Shown here: piece after piece, positions 40,894 to 50,132 of the stretch
Position numbering within the stretch: position 1 is the first letter of the stretch
How the letters are laid out: every line of letters begins with the position of its first letter
NCBI GenBank assembly: GCA_034120015.1
Contig: JAXEIF010000005.1
Coordinates: 62,001 to 126,000, forward strand
DNA length: 64,000 nt
Direction of reading: 5' to 3'
Source: CALXOJ01 sp034120015
GTDB taxonomy: Bacteria; Spirochaetota; Spirochaetia; JAFGXN01
Position numbers and translations under genes: made by a program
The notes under the pieces: model-generated
The model's database searches: none
The model's input: only the letters and a program-made list of their open reading frames with translations
What the model was told of the DNA's origin: nothing

Positions 40894-41919
40894 ATGGGAA
40901 AGGATGTAAATCTGGATTGGAATCATCTCGGCTTTGCCTATATCAAAACCGACTACCGCTACATTTCCGTGTGGAAGAACGGAGCTTGGGACGACGGTGT
41001 TCTGACGGAAGACAACTATCTTCGTATCAGCGAGGCGTCAACGGCACTGCACTACGGACAGGAATGCTTTGAAGGTTTGAAAGCTTACCGTGCAAAAGAC
41101 GGTTCGATAAACCTGTTCCGTCCCGACAGAAATGCCAAACGGATGCAGGAAAGCTGCCGCAAGCTGCTGATGCCGGAATTCCCTACAGAACGCTTTATTG
41201 ATGCCTGTAAAAAGGTCGTTAAAGCCAACGAGCACTTTATTCCGCCTTACGGTACGGGAGGAACCCTTTACCTGCGCCCCTATATGATCGGTGTCGGTCA
41301 TAATCTCGGCGTAAAGCCGGCTCCCGAATTTATTTTCGGTCTCTTTTGTGTTCCCGTCGGTGCATACTTTAAAGACGGACTGACACCGTGCAACTTTAAC
41401 ATTGCCGATTACGACCGGGCCGCTCCGCTCGGAACCGGATCGCAGAAAGTCGGCGGAAATTACGCGGCATCACTTCAGCCGCATAAATTGGCCGCGGAAC
41501 AGGGATTTGCCGACTGTATTTATCTTGATCCGGCGACCCATACCAAAATCGAAGAAGTCGGTGCCGCCAATTTCTTCGGTATTACAAAATCGGGCGAATT
41601 CGTAACTCCGAAATCACCTTCGATTTTACCCAGCATTACCAAATATTCCCTGATGGAAATTGCCGAAAAGCACTTCGGCATGAAAGTCAGCGAACGGGAT
41701 GTTTTCATCGACCAAATCGACGAGTTTGCCGAAGCGGGCGCCTGCGGAACCGCAGCCGTTATCACTCCGATCGGCGGCATCAGCTATAAAGGCAAACTTC
41801 ATGTCTTTTACAGCGAAAAAGAAGTCGGACCGGTGACCCGCAAACTTTACGATACGCTGGTCGGCATTCAGTTCGGAGAAATAACACCGCCCGACGGCTG
41901 GATTTTTAAGGTTGAATGA
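40894..41919 (+). CDS. ilvE: Branched-chain amino acid aminotransferase
   Basis: 341 aa, fold-type IV PLP enzyme. Interconverts Val, Leu and Ile with their keto acids. Blocks: 'LHYGQECFEGLKAYRAKDG', 'LFRPDRNAKRM', 'YLRPYMIGVG', the PLP lysine in 'GSQKVGGNYAASL', and 'EEVGAANFFGI', 'ITPIGGISYKG'. I chose the ATG at 40894 (SD AGAGGA) over an in-frame ATG at 40738 inside recG. First gene of a tightly packed run; overlaps rsmD by 4 bp (ATGA). Confidence 0.95.
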   Translation: MGKDVNLDWNHLGFAYIKTDYRYISVWKNGAWDDGVLTEDNYLRISEASTALHYGQECFEGLKAYRAKDGSINLFRPDRNAKRMQESCRKLLMPEFPTERFIDACKKVVKANEHFIPPYGTGGTLYLRPYMIGVGHNLGVKPAPEFIFGLFCVPVGAYFKDGLTPCNFNIADYDRAAPLGTGSQKVGGNYAASLQPHKLAAEQGFADCIYLDPATHTKIEEVGAANFFGITKSGEFVTPKSPSILPSITKYSLMEIAEKHFGMKVSERDVFIDQIDEFAEAGACGTAAVITPIGGISYKGKLHVFYSEKEVGPVTRKLYDTLVGIQFGEITPPDGWIFKVE

Positions 41920-42467
41920 GAATCACCGGAGGTAAATATGTACGCCGCCAAATCGTCTGTCCCAAAGGGGTCATCCGTCCCGCTATGGACAGAATGCGGG
42001 AATCGCTTTTCTCGATTCTCGGAGATTTAAGCGGCTGTGCATTTTTGGATCTCTTTTCGGGATCCGGAATTATGGCTGTCGAAGCAGCCGGTCGGGGTGC
42101 CTCCCCTGTTGTTGCGGTTGAAAAGGATCCGATAAAAAAAAACGTGCTTTATCGTAATTTGAGCATTATTGAAGAAAACTGGAAAATGAGACTGATGTCC
42201 GTGGATCGTTTTCTGTCAACCGATACGGGCCATTACGATATTGTCTATTTGGATCCGCCGTTTCCGCTTTCGGGCAAAGAAAAAACACTGCTGAAGCTTT
42301 CCCAAAGCGGATTAGTCAGTAACGGCGGGCGGGTCATTATCCATTTTCCGCAGGAAGAAAAACTTTCCGAACAGATAGATCGGCTTTTCTTATATGATGA
42401 ACGTAAATACGGGCGAAGCCGGCTCTATTTTTACCGATATGAGGATAAAAATGAGAAAGAACAATAA
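41916..42467 (+). CDS. rsmD: 16S rRNA (guanine966-N2)-methyltransferase
   Basis: 183 aa. Starts 'MRITGGKYVRRQI' with 'RPAMDRMRESLFSIL', the family's N-terminal signature. SAM motif 'FLDLFSGSGIMAVEAAGRGA', acidic 'AVEKD', and catalytic 'YLDPPF'. Methylates G966 of 16S rRNA during 30S assembly. ATGA overlap with ilvE and 17-bp overlap with hisZ. Confidence 0.94.
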   Translation: MRITGGKYVRRQIVCPKGVIRPAMDRMRESLFSILGDLSGCAFLDLFSGSGIMAVEAAGRGASPVVAVEKDPIKKNVLYRNLSIIEENWKMRLMSVDRFLSTDTGHYDIVYLDPPFPLSGKEKTLLKLSQSGLVSNGGRVIIHFPQEEKLSEQIDRLFLYDERKYGRSRLYFYRYEDKNEKEQ

Positions 42468-43530
42468 AGCATTATTACAAACTCCGCAGGGAACGGAAAG
42501 CTTCTGTATGGAAGAAGCGGCGCTTCACCGGCAGATTTGCAACCGGCTTTCCGATATTCTGATGCTGTGGGGATATTTACCGGTACAGACCCCTATTTTC
42601 GATTTTTACGATATTTACTCCGATTATGTAAAAAGCGAAGATGTTTACAGGCTGACAGACCGGGAGGGCGACCTGCTGCTGTTACGCAACGATATGACTC
42701 TTTTTCTTGCCAAGCAAATTTCCGTGATGCTTGAAGAAAAAAATCTGCCGTTAAGAGTTTTCTACTCGGATACAATTCTCCGCCACGAAAACAGGGTCGA
42801 TATTTCCAAAAACGAATTTTTTCAGACGGGTGCCGAAATTTTCGGAGTGGAAGGAGAAAAAGGCGATCTGGAAATTCTTCTGCTGGTCGAAGAGCTGCTC
42901 TCCGTTTTGCCGATCAAAACATTTCTCCATCTCGGCTCACGGAAACTGTTTAATCTCTGTTTTCAGGAACTGCGACCGGAGCCGAAAATGCACCTGTCGA
43001 CCGCCGTCGCCGACCGCAATTTTGAGCTGTTCGACCGCCTGTTGGAGCCGTATTACACGGCAGAGCAGAGAGAACGTTTCCGGCAGCTGTTCGCGTTTAT
43101 CGGTACGCCCGATGAATTTGGACAGTTTGCCGAAACGTTACCCTCACAACCGTTGCGGGATGAAGCTTTTTATATTGCCGGTCTCGGTAAGAAAACATCC
43201 GGACTGTTTCCGGATGCTGCCGTACGAATCGATACATCCGAAATCGGAGAAAGAAATTACTACACAGGCATGGTCTTCCGTGTGTATGCCGAATACGCGG
43301 CAACGGAAATCGCCGGCGGCGGACGCTATGACACATTAATGGAACACTTCGGAAAAACCTGTCCTTCCGTCGGATTTTCCCTTATGCAGCGGAAAATCGA
43401 ATCGCTGCCGGGTTTGCGACGTGAGGCAGTCACCCCGCAACCGCGCACTTTATCGGGAGACGATCCTGCAGATCTGTACCTTCGGGCAAAACCGCTGCGT
43501 GAAAAAGGAGAGATTGTTAAATTATGTTAG
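42451..43530 (+). CDS. hisZ: ATP phosphoribosyltransferase regulatory subunit
   Basis: 359 aa. HisRS-like, catalytically inactive paralogue that forms a hetero-octamer with short HisG and confers histidine feedback. HisRS-type motifs: 'LMLWGYLPVQTPIFDFYD', 'LLLRNDMTLFLAKQIS', 'RVFYSDTILRHE', 'NEFFQTGAEIFG', and 'YYTGMVFRVYAEYAATEIAGGGRYDTL'. The start at 42451 is preferred: SD GAGG lies 6 nt upstream, while upstream ATGs at 42394 and 42439 fall in rsmD. Overlaps hisG by 7 bp. Confidence 0.93.
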   Translation: MRKNNKALLQTPQGTESFCMEEAALHRQICNRLSDILMLWGYLPVQTPIFDFYDIYSDYVKSEDVYRLTDREGDLLLLRNDMTLFLAKQISVMLEEKNLPLRVFYSDTILRHENRVDISKNEFFQTGAEIFGVEGEKGDLEILLLVEELLSVLPIKTFLHLGSRKLFNLCFQELRPEPKMHLSTAVADRNFELFDRLLEPYYTAEQRERFRQLFAFIGTPDEFGQFAETLPSQPLRDEAFYIAGLGKKTSGLFPDAAVRIDTSEIGERNYYTGMVFRVYAEYAATEIAGGGRYDTLMEHFGKTCPSVGFSLMQRKIESLPGLRREAVTPQPRTLSGDDPADLYLRAKPLREKGEIVKLC

Positions 43531-44153
43531 AATCGAACGAAATTACGGTTGCTCTTCCCAAAGGTCGTCTTGAGAAACTGGTACAGAAAATGTTTGCCGA
43601 ACACGGTATCCGTTTTGAATTTGAAGACCGGAAACTGACAGCCTGCACGGCCGATAAAAAGTTCCGATTTTTTCTGGTTAAAAACTCGGATTTGCCGACT
43701 TATGTCCGCCACGGAATAGCCGGAATCGGCATTTGCGGTGACGATGTCATTTACGAATCGGGAACGACTTTCACCAAAGTCATGCGCCTTGATTGCGGGA
43801 ACACACGTATGTGCCTGGCCGGAAAAATCGGTACACCCAAACCGCAACCGGGACAGAAACTGAAAGTTGCCTCCAAATTCACCCGTTTTGCGGCCGACTA
43901 TTATAACAGCATCGGTACGCCGATTGAAATTATTAAACTTAACGGCTCCGTCGAACTGGCTCCGGTATTGGGACTGACCGACTACATTGTCGACCTTGTC
44001 GAAACCGGATCGACGCTGACTGCCAACAATCTTGAAATCATTGATGTATTAAAAGAAATCAGTGTTTACATGATTGTTAATCCTTCCTACTACAAAATGC
44101 GTTACAAAGAGATCGATGCTCTTGTCTCGCTTTTGAAAGGAGAACACGTATGA
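43524..44153 (+). CDS. hisG: ATP phosphoribosyltransferase, short form
   Basis: 209 aa, the short HisG lacking the C-terminal regulatory domain, consistent with hisZ next door. First histidine step: ATP + PRPP. Blocks 'ITVALPKGRLEKLVQKMF', 'GIAGIGICGDDVIYE', 'LDCGNTRMCLAG', 'VASKFTRFAADYY', and the PRPP loop 'IVDLVETGSTLTANNLEII'. Overlaps hisB by 4 bp (ATGA). Confidence 0.95.
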   Translation: MLESNEITVALPKGRLEKLVQKMFAEHGIRFEFEDRKLTACTADKKFRFFLVKNSDLPTYVRHGIAGIGICGDDVIYESGTTFTKVMRLDCGNTRMCLAGKIGTPKPQPGQKLKVASKFTRFAADYYNSIGTPIEIIKLNGSVELAPVLGLTDYIVDLVETGSTLTANNLEIIDVLKEISVYMIVNPSYYKMRYKEIDALVSLLKGEHV

Positions 44154-44737
44154 CCTCTGCCTCTGTCGAACGTAAAACAAAGGAAACCGATATCCGTGCA
44201 AAAATTGCTTTTCCGGGAACAGGACAGGTCTCGATAAAGACAACAGTCCCTTTTTTTGATCACATGCTGACAGCACTCTTTTTTCACGGGGGATTCGATG
44301 CGGAAATCAGCGCCGAAGGCGATACCGATATCGACAATCATCACCTGGTTGAAGATACGGGCATCGTCGTAGGACAATGCCTTGCCGATATTAACAGGCA
44401 AAATTTTCCGCTTTTCCGCTACGGTCATTCTTCGATTCCGATGGACGATGCGGCGGCAACGGTTCTGGTCGATTTCTGCGGACGCCCTTATTTGATATAC
44501 AACACGGTGTTTCCGCAAGTCTATTGCGGCTCATTCGAAGTCTGCCTGCTGAAAGAATTTTTCCAGGCCCTTTCGTGTCATGCAAAAATCAATCTGCATA
44601 TCAACGGTCTGTACGGCGAGAACAGCCATCATCTTGCCGAAGCAGTTTTTAAAGCTCTCGGCAAGGCTTTGGGGCAGGCTCTGACACCGAGAACGGACGG
44701 GATTCTGCCGTCCACAAAAGGATTATTAGAGGAATGA
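44150..44737 (+). CDS. hisB: Imidazoleglycerol-phosphate dehydratase
   Basis: 195 aa, monofunctional (no HisB-N phosphatase). Two symmetric metal motifs: 'DNHHLVEDTGIVVGQCL' and 'ENSHHLAEAVFKALGKAL', plus 'VPFFDHMLTALFFHGGFD' and 'IPMDDAAATVLVDFCGRPYL'. Converts IGP to imidazole-acetol phosphate. The remaining his genes are not in this window. ATGA overlap with the next gene. Confidence 0.96.
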   Translation: MTSASVERKTKETDIRAKIAFPGTGQVSIKTTVPFFDHMLTALFFHGGFDAEISAEGDTDIDNHHLVEDTGIVVGQCLADINRQNFPLFRYGHSSIPMDDAAATVLVDFCGRPYLIYNTVFPQVYCGSFEVCLLKEFFQALSCHAKINLHINGLYGENSHHLAEAVFKALGKALGQALTPRTDGILPSTKGLLEE

Positions 44738-45081
44738 ACGACGGCACACCCGAAATCGATAAACTGACACGGGAAGGTTTTCTTAAAACCAGTACGTCTG
44801 ATCTGAATCTTCCTGCGGAAGATAAGGCACGGCTCAATTTAAAAGGAAATCAGTTGCTGAACCGGGGAGCCGTCGATCAGGCAAAAAAAATTTTTTTAAC
44901 CACACGCTACAGTGACGGGCTCTGTCGCGTAGGTGATTATTATAAAGAAAAGAACGATCCGATTACGGCTCTGAAATTTTATACTCTCTCGGGGCGAAAA
45001 GACAAATCGGAACCGCTTATTCAGTCGGCTTTACAGGTAATTCGGGCTGTTCTGAAAGAAAACGAAAACGACACAAAATAA
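44734..45081 (+). CDS. Small TPR-like hypothetical protein
   Basis: 115 aa, cytosolic by composition. The middle ('LNLKGNQLLNRGAVDQAKKI' and 'YSDGLCRVGDYYKEKNDPITAL') forms one to two TPR-like helical hairpins. No named family recognised. It starts inside the hisB stop (ATGA) and is 21 bp before a larger TPR protein, so it may work with it. Intact; ends with a charged tail (ENENDTK). Confidence 0.65.
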   Translation: MNDGTPEIDKLTREGFLKTSTSDLNLPAEDKARLNLKGNQLLNRGAVDQAKKIFLTTRYSDGLCRVGDYYKEKNDPITALKFYTLSGRKDKSEPLIQSALQVIRAVLKENENDTK

Positions 45082-45102
45082 ACAACAGTAAGTGAGGATT
45101 TT

Positions 45103-46326
45103 ATGGAAAACTATCTGAAAACACTTCTCAATAAAACAATTAAAACTCCGAAAAATTTCGAGGACAATGATTTGCTGACGGAAGAAGAAAATATCGGCGA
45201 TCAGATTCTGCTCCATTCACCGGAAGAAAAAGACACAAAAAGTCCGGAGGAAGAAGAAGTATCCAATCTTTCCAAGCGCGGTTATAAGCTTTTGCATGAC
45301 GGTCTTTATGATGATGCCATTGTCTGCTTCGAAAAGATTCTTGTCATTCAACCGAAAAATGCCTACGCTCTTGTCGGTATCGGAGATGCCCAACGAAAAC
45401 TGAAAAATCTTTCTCTGGCAATGAAATACTATGAAACCGTTCTCGAAGAGAATAATCACAATAATTTTGCCTTGTTCGGTATGGCCGACTGTTATAAGGC
45501 AATGTCCCAGTATTCAAAAGCAATAACACTTTGGGAACGTTTTTACGCAACCGAACCGAACAATATTACGGTTCTGACCAGTCTGGCCGATTCTTACAGG
45601 AAAATCAATGATTTCAGTCAGTCCAAAAGATATTACGAAAAAGTTTTGACTCTGGACTCCTCCAATTCATACGCTCTGATCGGACTGGCCCGTCTCTATT
45701 TTACCGAAAAAGACTACGACACATCGATTTACTATCTGAACACGATTTTAAGTATTACTTCCGATATGAAAACAAAAATCCGCGTTCTGACATCGATGGG
45801 AAACTGTTACCGTAAAATGAAAACATTCAACCTGGCTATCGATTATTTCAAGAAAGCTCTGAAAATTGAGCCGGAAAACTTTTACGCACTCTACGGAATG
45901 GCCGATTGCTGTCGCGGACTGGGAAAAAACGAGGAATCGATCTACTACTGGAATGCCATTTTAAAAAATGATCCGAACAACAAAATCATTCTGACCCGCT
46001 TGGGAGATGCATACCGTATCTGCAAACAATACGAAAAGGCAATGCCCTATTACAAAAAAGCTCTGAATATCGATTACGATATGTATGCGGTTTTGGGAAT
46101 TGCCCTTGTCTATAAAGAAATGAAGCTCTACAACGAGGCAATCAACAAACTGAATCAGCTGCGCATGCAAAAGCCGCGTCACTTCCGCGCATACGTCGAA
46201 ATGGCCGACTGCTACCTTTGCATGGGACAAAAAGCGAATGCCGAAGCGATTCTTCTTTCTTATCTTTCGATGGGTATGACAAACCCGATGGTGGAAAGCA
46301 AGTTACGGACCATACGCAATTCATGA
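45103..46326 (+). CDS. TPR repeat protein
   Basis: 407 aa. A charged N-terminal region (1-60), then eight to nine TPRs from about 60 to 400 ('NAYALVGIGDAQRKLKNLSL', 'NNFALFGMADCYKAMSQYSK', 'NFYALYGMADCCRGLGKNEE'). No signal or membrane segment, so a soluble scaffold. The units are unusually alike ('ALxGMADC' recurs), suggesting internal duplication. SD GTGAGG. Overlaps rlmN by 4 bp. Function unknown; related TPR proteins are frequent in treponemes. Confidence 0.85.
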   Translation: MENYLKTLLNKTIKTPKNFEDNDLLTEEENIGDQILLHSPEEKDTKSPEEEEVSNLSKRGYKLLHDGLYDDAIVCFEKILVIQPKNAYALVGIGDAQRKLKNLSLAMKYYETVLEENNHNNFALFGMADCYKAMSQYSKAITLWERFYATEPNNITVLTSLADSYRKINDFSQSKRYYEKVLTLDSSNSYALIGLARLYFTEKDYDTSIYYLNTILSITSDMKTKIRVLTSMGNCYRKMKTFNLAIDYFKKALKIEPENFYALYGMADCCRGLGKNEESIYYWNAILKNDPNNKIILTRLGDAYRICKQYEKAMPYYKKALNIDYDMYAVLGIALVYKEMKLYNEAINKLNQLRMQKPRHFRAYVEMADCYLCMGQKANAEAILLSYLSMGMTNPMVESKLRTIRNS

Positions 46327-47339
46327 TCGGGCTTGTCGGAAAAACAGTCGAAGAACTGATGACGGAATGGCAGCTCTCTCCGCCGTTTCGTGCGAAACAG
46401 CTTTTTAAGAATATTTATGCGGGCGTTGCCGTCGATGATATGAGTGATTTGCCGAAAGCGTTGCGAGCCGCTCTCAACGAAAAAGGAGCACTTTTCACTT
46501 CCGAAGTTTTAAAGGAACGCGTTTCGACCGACGGTACGATGAAACTGGCGCTGCGGTTTCCAGACGACTCCGTCATCGAGACGGTGGCGCTCACAACCGA
46601 TAAGGGGCGCCGCACCGCCTGTCTCTCCACTCAGGTCGGCTGCGCCATGGGATGCCGTTTCTGTCATACCGCACTCGGCGGCCTCAAACGGAATCTGACG
46701 GCGGCCGAAATCGTCGAGGAGTTCATCCGTATTCGGGAACGCAACGGCTTAATCAGCCACATTGTCTTTATGGGAATGGGAGAGCCGCTTTGCAATCTCG
46801 ACCAGGTCTATAAAGCGGTTCGGATTCTCTGCGATAAAGACTGCTGCAATTTAAGTAAACGGAAAATTACGGTTTCGACCTGCGGTGTCGTTCCCGGCAT
46901 CCTGCGCATGGCAGAAGGAAAAATGCCGATGAAACTGGCCGTTTCCCTCAACGCTCCCGATAACGAAAAACGCTCCCGGCTGATGCCGATTAACCGCAAA
47001 TACCCGCTCGAAGAACTGAAACGCGCTCTGCTGCTTTATCAGGAGGCACTCGAGCGGCGTATCACCTTCGAATACGTCTTAATCGACAGTTTTAACGATT
47101 CGGAAAAGGATTTGGAGAACCTCTGCCGCTTTTTGCACGGCTTTCATCAGCCGTTGGTGAACCTTATCCCGTGGAATCCGACGCCGGCTCTGGAATTCAA
47201 AAGCCCGTCGGGGAACCGCGTTCACCGTTTTATGGATGCGGCGGCGGCCAAAGGAATCAATATGACGCTGCGCCGCAGCCGCGGACGCGACATTGAAGGC
47301 GCCTGCGGCCAACTGGCCGGGAAGGCGGCTGTCCGGTAA
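46323..47339 (+). CDS. rlmN: 23S rRNA/tRNA adenine-C2 methyltransferase
   Basis: 338 aa. Radical SAM enzyme methylating A2503 of 23S rRNA and A37 of some tRNAs. Cluster ligands C107, C111, C114 in 'CAMGCRFCHTA'; 'FMGMGEPLCNLDQVYKAV', 'ITVSTCGVVPGI', 'LAVSLNAPDNEKRS', 'EYVLIDSFNDS', 'NLIPWNPTP', and the C-terminal methyl-carrying Cys in 'GRDIEGACGQLAG'. The start at 46323 (ATGA with the TPR stop) is preferred over an in-frame upstream ATG at 46218. Convergent with the OYE gene 44 bp away; only a weak hairpin lies between. Confidence 0.95.
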   Translation: MIGLVGKTVEELMTEWQLSPPFRAKQLFKNIYAGVAVDDMSDLPKALRAALNEKGALFTSEVLKERVSTDGTMKLALRFPDDSVIETVALTTDKGRRTACLSTQVGCAMGCRFCHTALGGLKRNLTAAEIVEEFIRIRERNGLISHIVFMGMGEPLCNLDQVYKAVRILCDKDCCNLSKRKITVSTCGVVPGILRMAEGKMPMKLAVSLNAPDNEKRSRLMPINRKYPLEELKRALLLYQEALERRITFEYVLIDSFNDSEKDLENLCRFLHGFHQPLVNLIPWNPTPALEFKSPSGNRVHRFMDAAAAKGINMTLRRSRGRDIEGACGQLAGKAAVR

Positions 47340-47383
47340 ACCAACCGGTCCGGCCGTAACATCACTGCGGATAACGGTCTCCG

Positions 47384-49462
47384 TTACCGTTCAAATAACG
47401 CCGATTCGCATGCGGTGCGAACCGCGTCCGCTATTTTACCCGGACGAACCGCATCTCCGACAGCCGATACCTTCAGTCCCGGGATTTTCTTCAATGCTTC
47501 GTACAAATCCCGGCAACTGCGGTTTCCGACGGCCAAAACAACACCGTCGCACGGGATTTCCTTTCGAATGCCCTCTTTTAAAAGTATCAATTCGACGGAA
47601 GATTCTTTAATCTCTTCGACACGGCAGGATACCATCATTTCCGCACCGGCTTTATTCAGCCGTTCCGCGACATCCTCCAAATTCTGGATATAAGCGGAAG
47701 GTCCGATGCGGTCCTGCATTTCGACCACAATCACCCGGTTGCCGCGTTCGGCAAGGAATGCCGCCGTTTCCAAGCCGGTCAATCCGGAACCCGCTACGGC
47801 AATGGTTTTTCCGTTAAAGGAAACCTTTTCATTGAGAATGTCGTCAACACTGTAGCAATTTTCGCGATCTTTGCCTTTAACCGGAGGCATGAACGGACGC
47901 GAGCCGGTCGCGACAATCACCCGATCAGGCTGAAGCTTTTCGATTTCTTCCGCAGTGATTTCATGATCGAAGTGAAAACGGACTCCCGCATCTTTGCAAT
48001 GACGAAACTCTTCGCGGACGCAATTTCCGAGCGCTTTCTTTCCGTCCGGTTTCTCGGCCAAAAGCACCTGCCCGCCGGCAGCTGCCTCTTTCTCGTAAAC
48101 ATCGACCGTATACCCGCGCAGCGACAGATAGCGGGCCGCCGTCAATCCGGCCATACCGGCACCGACAACCACCGCCGATTTTCCTTCACCATCACGTTTT
48201 ATCGTACGCAACAGTTTTTCCCGTCCCAGCAACGGATTGCGGGCGCATTGCATCGGCAGACCTTTCCAGGCACCGGCCAGCAACGATTCAAAACAATGAA
48301 GACAACCGATACAGGAAACTATTTCTTCTTCTTTACCCTCTCTGATTTTCTTAACCCAATACGGATCGCACAAAAAAGGGCGCCCCATTCCGATAAAATC
48401 CTGAACTCCGTCCCGCAGCTGCCGTTCCGCCTGCTCCGCGGAACGGATGAGGTTCGCCGCAATCACCGGAACAGAAACCTCTTTTTTAACCGCTTCTGCC
48501 AGATAAGCTCTCCATCCGGGTTGGAATGTAACAGGTTCCAGCCAGTAATTGATTGTCTCGTAGGTAGCCGAAGAGATATTTAATACATCAACACCCAAAG
48601 CCGCTGTTGCCTTTGCAATTTCAATCCCCAGCGGCAATGTAATCCCGCGGTCATCTCCCGTGTCGTTTTGATAAAATTCATCAACCGACAATCTTACGGA
48701 AATCGGAAAATCGGAACCGCAAGCCTTCCTGACACCGGTAATAATCTCTTTCAGAAAACGGAAACGGTTCTCGAACGATCCGCCGTAACGGTCGGTTCGC
48801 TTATTGGTACGCGGCGACAAAAACTGCTGAATCAGATAGCCGTGTGCACCATGAATTTCGACACCGTCAAATCCGGCCGCCTTCACGCGTTCGGCGCCTT
48901 TAACGAACTTCCGTACCAACTTTTCCACTTCGCGCGTTTTTAATGCACGCACTTTTTGATTAACGTGATGACACATCACATCGGATGCGCTGACGACTGA
49001 CGGCTCAAATGTCAGCGTCATCCATTTTCGATAAAAAGAAACCATCGGACCGAAAATCTTGTGAAATCCGGGCAGCTTGGAAAAGAGAGCAATCATCGGC
49101 CAGTTTAAAATCATTGCCGTATACGACTGACGTCCGGGATGATGTATCTGGCAGAATATTTTTGTATTTGTTGTATGAATCCGTTTTGTCAGTTTTCTCA
49201 GAGACCTAACACTCCCGCTGTCGGCAACCGAGAGCTGCAAAGGAGATCCGACGCCGGTCAGCGAATCGACACGGGTGATTCCCGTTATAATCAGTCCGAC
49301 TTCTCCCAACGCTCTTTCGTAATAGTAATCGGACTGCAGACGGCTGAGTCGTCCGTCAAAACGGCCGAAGTCGATTTCCATAGCCGTCATAACCGTACGG
49401 TTACTAATTTCCAGAGAACCGATTTTCCCCGGTTCGAACAGTTTAGGATAATTCATTCGCAT
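47384..49462 (-). CDS. NADH:flavin oxidoreductase, 2,4-dienoyl-CoA reductase/BaiCD type
   Basis: 692 aa. Old Yellow Enzyme TIM barrel (residues 1-370) with 'QIHHPGRQSYTAM', 'DGVEIHGAHGYLIQQFLSP', 'RYGGSFENRFRFL' and 'FIGMGRPFLCDPYW'; a Cys cluster ('CIGCLHC...CARNPLLG', ~383-410) for a [4Fe-4S]; then FAD and NAD Rossmann domains ('VVVGAGMAGLTAARYLSLRG', 'VDVYEKEAAAGGQ', 'IAVAGSGLTGLETAAFLAERG'). Family members reduce activated C=C bonds of dienoyl-CoA, bile acids or enoates. The real substrate is unknown. It is located just after the aldolase operon but separated from it by a terminator; SD AGGGG. Confidence 0.92.
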   Translation of the reverse strand: MRMNYPKLFEPGKIGSLEISNRTVMTAMEIDFGRFDGRLSRLQSDYYYERALGEVGLIITGITRVDSLTGVGSPLQLSVADSGSVRSLRKLTKRIHTTNTKIFCQIHHPGRQSYTAMILNWPMIALFSKLPGFHKIFGPMVSFYRKWMTLTFEPSVVSASDVMCHHVNQKVRALKTREVEKLVRKFVKGAERVKAAGFDGVEIHGAHGYLIQQFLSPRTNKRTDRYGGSFENRFRFLKEIITGVRKACGSDFPISVRLSVDEFYQNDTGDDRGITLPLGIEIAKATAALGVDVLNISSATYETINYWLEPVTFQPGWRAYLAEAVKKEVSVPVIAANLIRSAEQAERQLRDGVQDFIGMGRPFLCDPYWVKKIREGKEEEIVSCIGCLHCFESLLAGAWKGLPMQCARNPLLGREKLLRTIKRDGEGKSAVVVGAGMAGLTAARYLSLRGYTVDVYEKEAAAGGQVLLAEKPDGKKALGNCVREEFRHCKDAGVRFHFDHEITAEEIEKLQPDRVIVATGSRPFMPPVKGKDRENCYSVDDILNEKVSFNGKTIAVAGSGLTGLETAAFLAERGNRVIVVEMQDRIGPSAYIQNLEDVAERLNKAGAEMMVSCRVEEIKESSVELILLKEGIRKEIPCDGVVLAVGNRSCRDLYEALKKIPGLKVSAVGDAVRPGKIADAVRTACESALFER

Positions 49463-49472
49463 CCCCTTTTAC

Positions 49473-49500
49473 AAAAATCCGCAGGAATATTTCCCGCGGA
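49473..49500 (-). terminator. Rho-independent terminator after the aldolase operon
   Basis: A 10-bp stem (one G-T pair) with a 3-nt loop at 49478-49500; read on the minus strand it runs TCCGCGGGAA/TTCCTGCGGA and is followed by a T run (49473-49477). It closes the class III aminotransferase-aldolase operon before the OYE gene. Confidence 0.8.
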
Positions 49501-49508
49501 CAAGCGAT

Positions 49509-50132
49509 TTATTTCTTTGCCTGCTTCGAATACTTCAGCTGATAAACTTTATGCATCACCCAACACTCAACCGGATTGATATAATGACCTCCTCCCAAAA
49601 ACGAAGTTTCAATCACCGCTTTACATCCTTTTTCAAAAACAATTGCGGAAACTTCGGCATCATCGAACGTACCTCCGATACAGATCGCCCCCTGATTTCG
49701 GATAAGAAGCGCAGTTCTGTCCTTGAGAGCTGATGTTGCATTGACGATCTTACGGGCATCCGTATAAACACCCTCATCAACACAGCGCACGGAAACCCCG
49801 ACAATCTGAGCCATATCATCCAACATCGGTTTTACCTTACGTCCGACAATTGAAGCCGTCAGAATCGAATCGGTTGCTGTTCGAAAAATCACATTAACCG
49901 AAGGAAACCGTTCAAAAACAGCCAAATAAAGAAAATATTCTTCAGGCATAACATCCGTAGAAACGTCCGAATCATCCTGGACAACAATCAGATCGGTTTC
50001 ATTCAGATTCTTCAGATCGGCGCCTTTTACCGTAACATAACAGACTCCGTCCTTTCGGACAGCAACGGCCCCGCCCGGTGCCGCCAATCCTTTTTCCGTC
50101 AACTGTTTTATTTCTTTTACCGCATCCGTCAT
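49509..50132 (-). CDS. Class II aldolase/adducin-like protein lacking zinc ligands
   Basis: 207 aa from the ATG at 50132 (ATGA overlap with the upstream aldolase); a 16-residue upstream extension lies in that gene. The overall fold matches the class II aldolase family ('KIVNATSALKDRTALLIRNQG', 'EVSAIVFEKGCKAVIE') and its Glu region is kept ('MPEEYFLYLAVF'). All three zinc histidines are changed: HTH is 'RTA' (R84-A86) and NHG is 'NQG'. It is therefore not expected to bind zinc or catalyse aldol cleavage, and looks like a pseudo-enzyme partner. Strong terminator downstream. Confidence 0.8.
   Translation of the reverse strand: MTDAVKEIKQLTEKGLAAPGGAVAVRKDGVCYVTVKGADLKNLNETDLIVVQDDSDVSTDVMPEEYFLYLAVFERFPSVNVIFRTATDSILTASIVGRKVKPMLDDMAQIVGVSVRCVDEGVYTDARKIVNATSALKDRTALLIRNQGAICIGGTFDDAEVSAIVFEKGCKAVIETSFLGGGHYINPVECWVMHKVYQLKYSKQAKK

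Noticed and set aside
47340..47383. Terminator hairpin between rlmN and the OYE gene
   Set aside because: Only about 6 bp pair (TAACGG/CCGTTA) and there is no T run on either side.
47384..49462. OYE-type gene as part of the TetR-linked aldolase operon
   Set aside because: A strong terminator (49473-49500) separates it; a functional link is possible but co-transcription is not supported.
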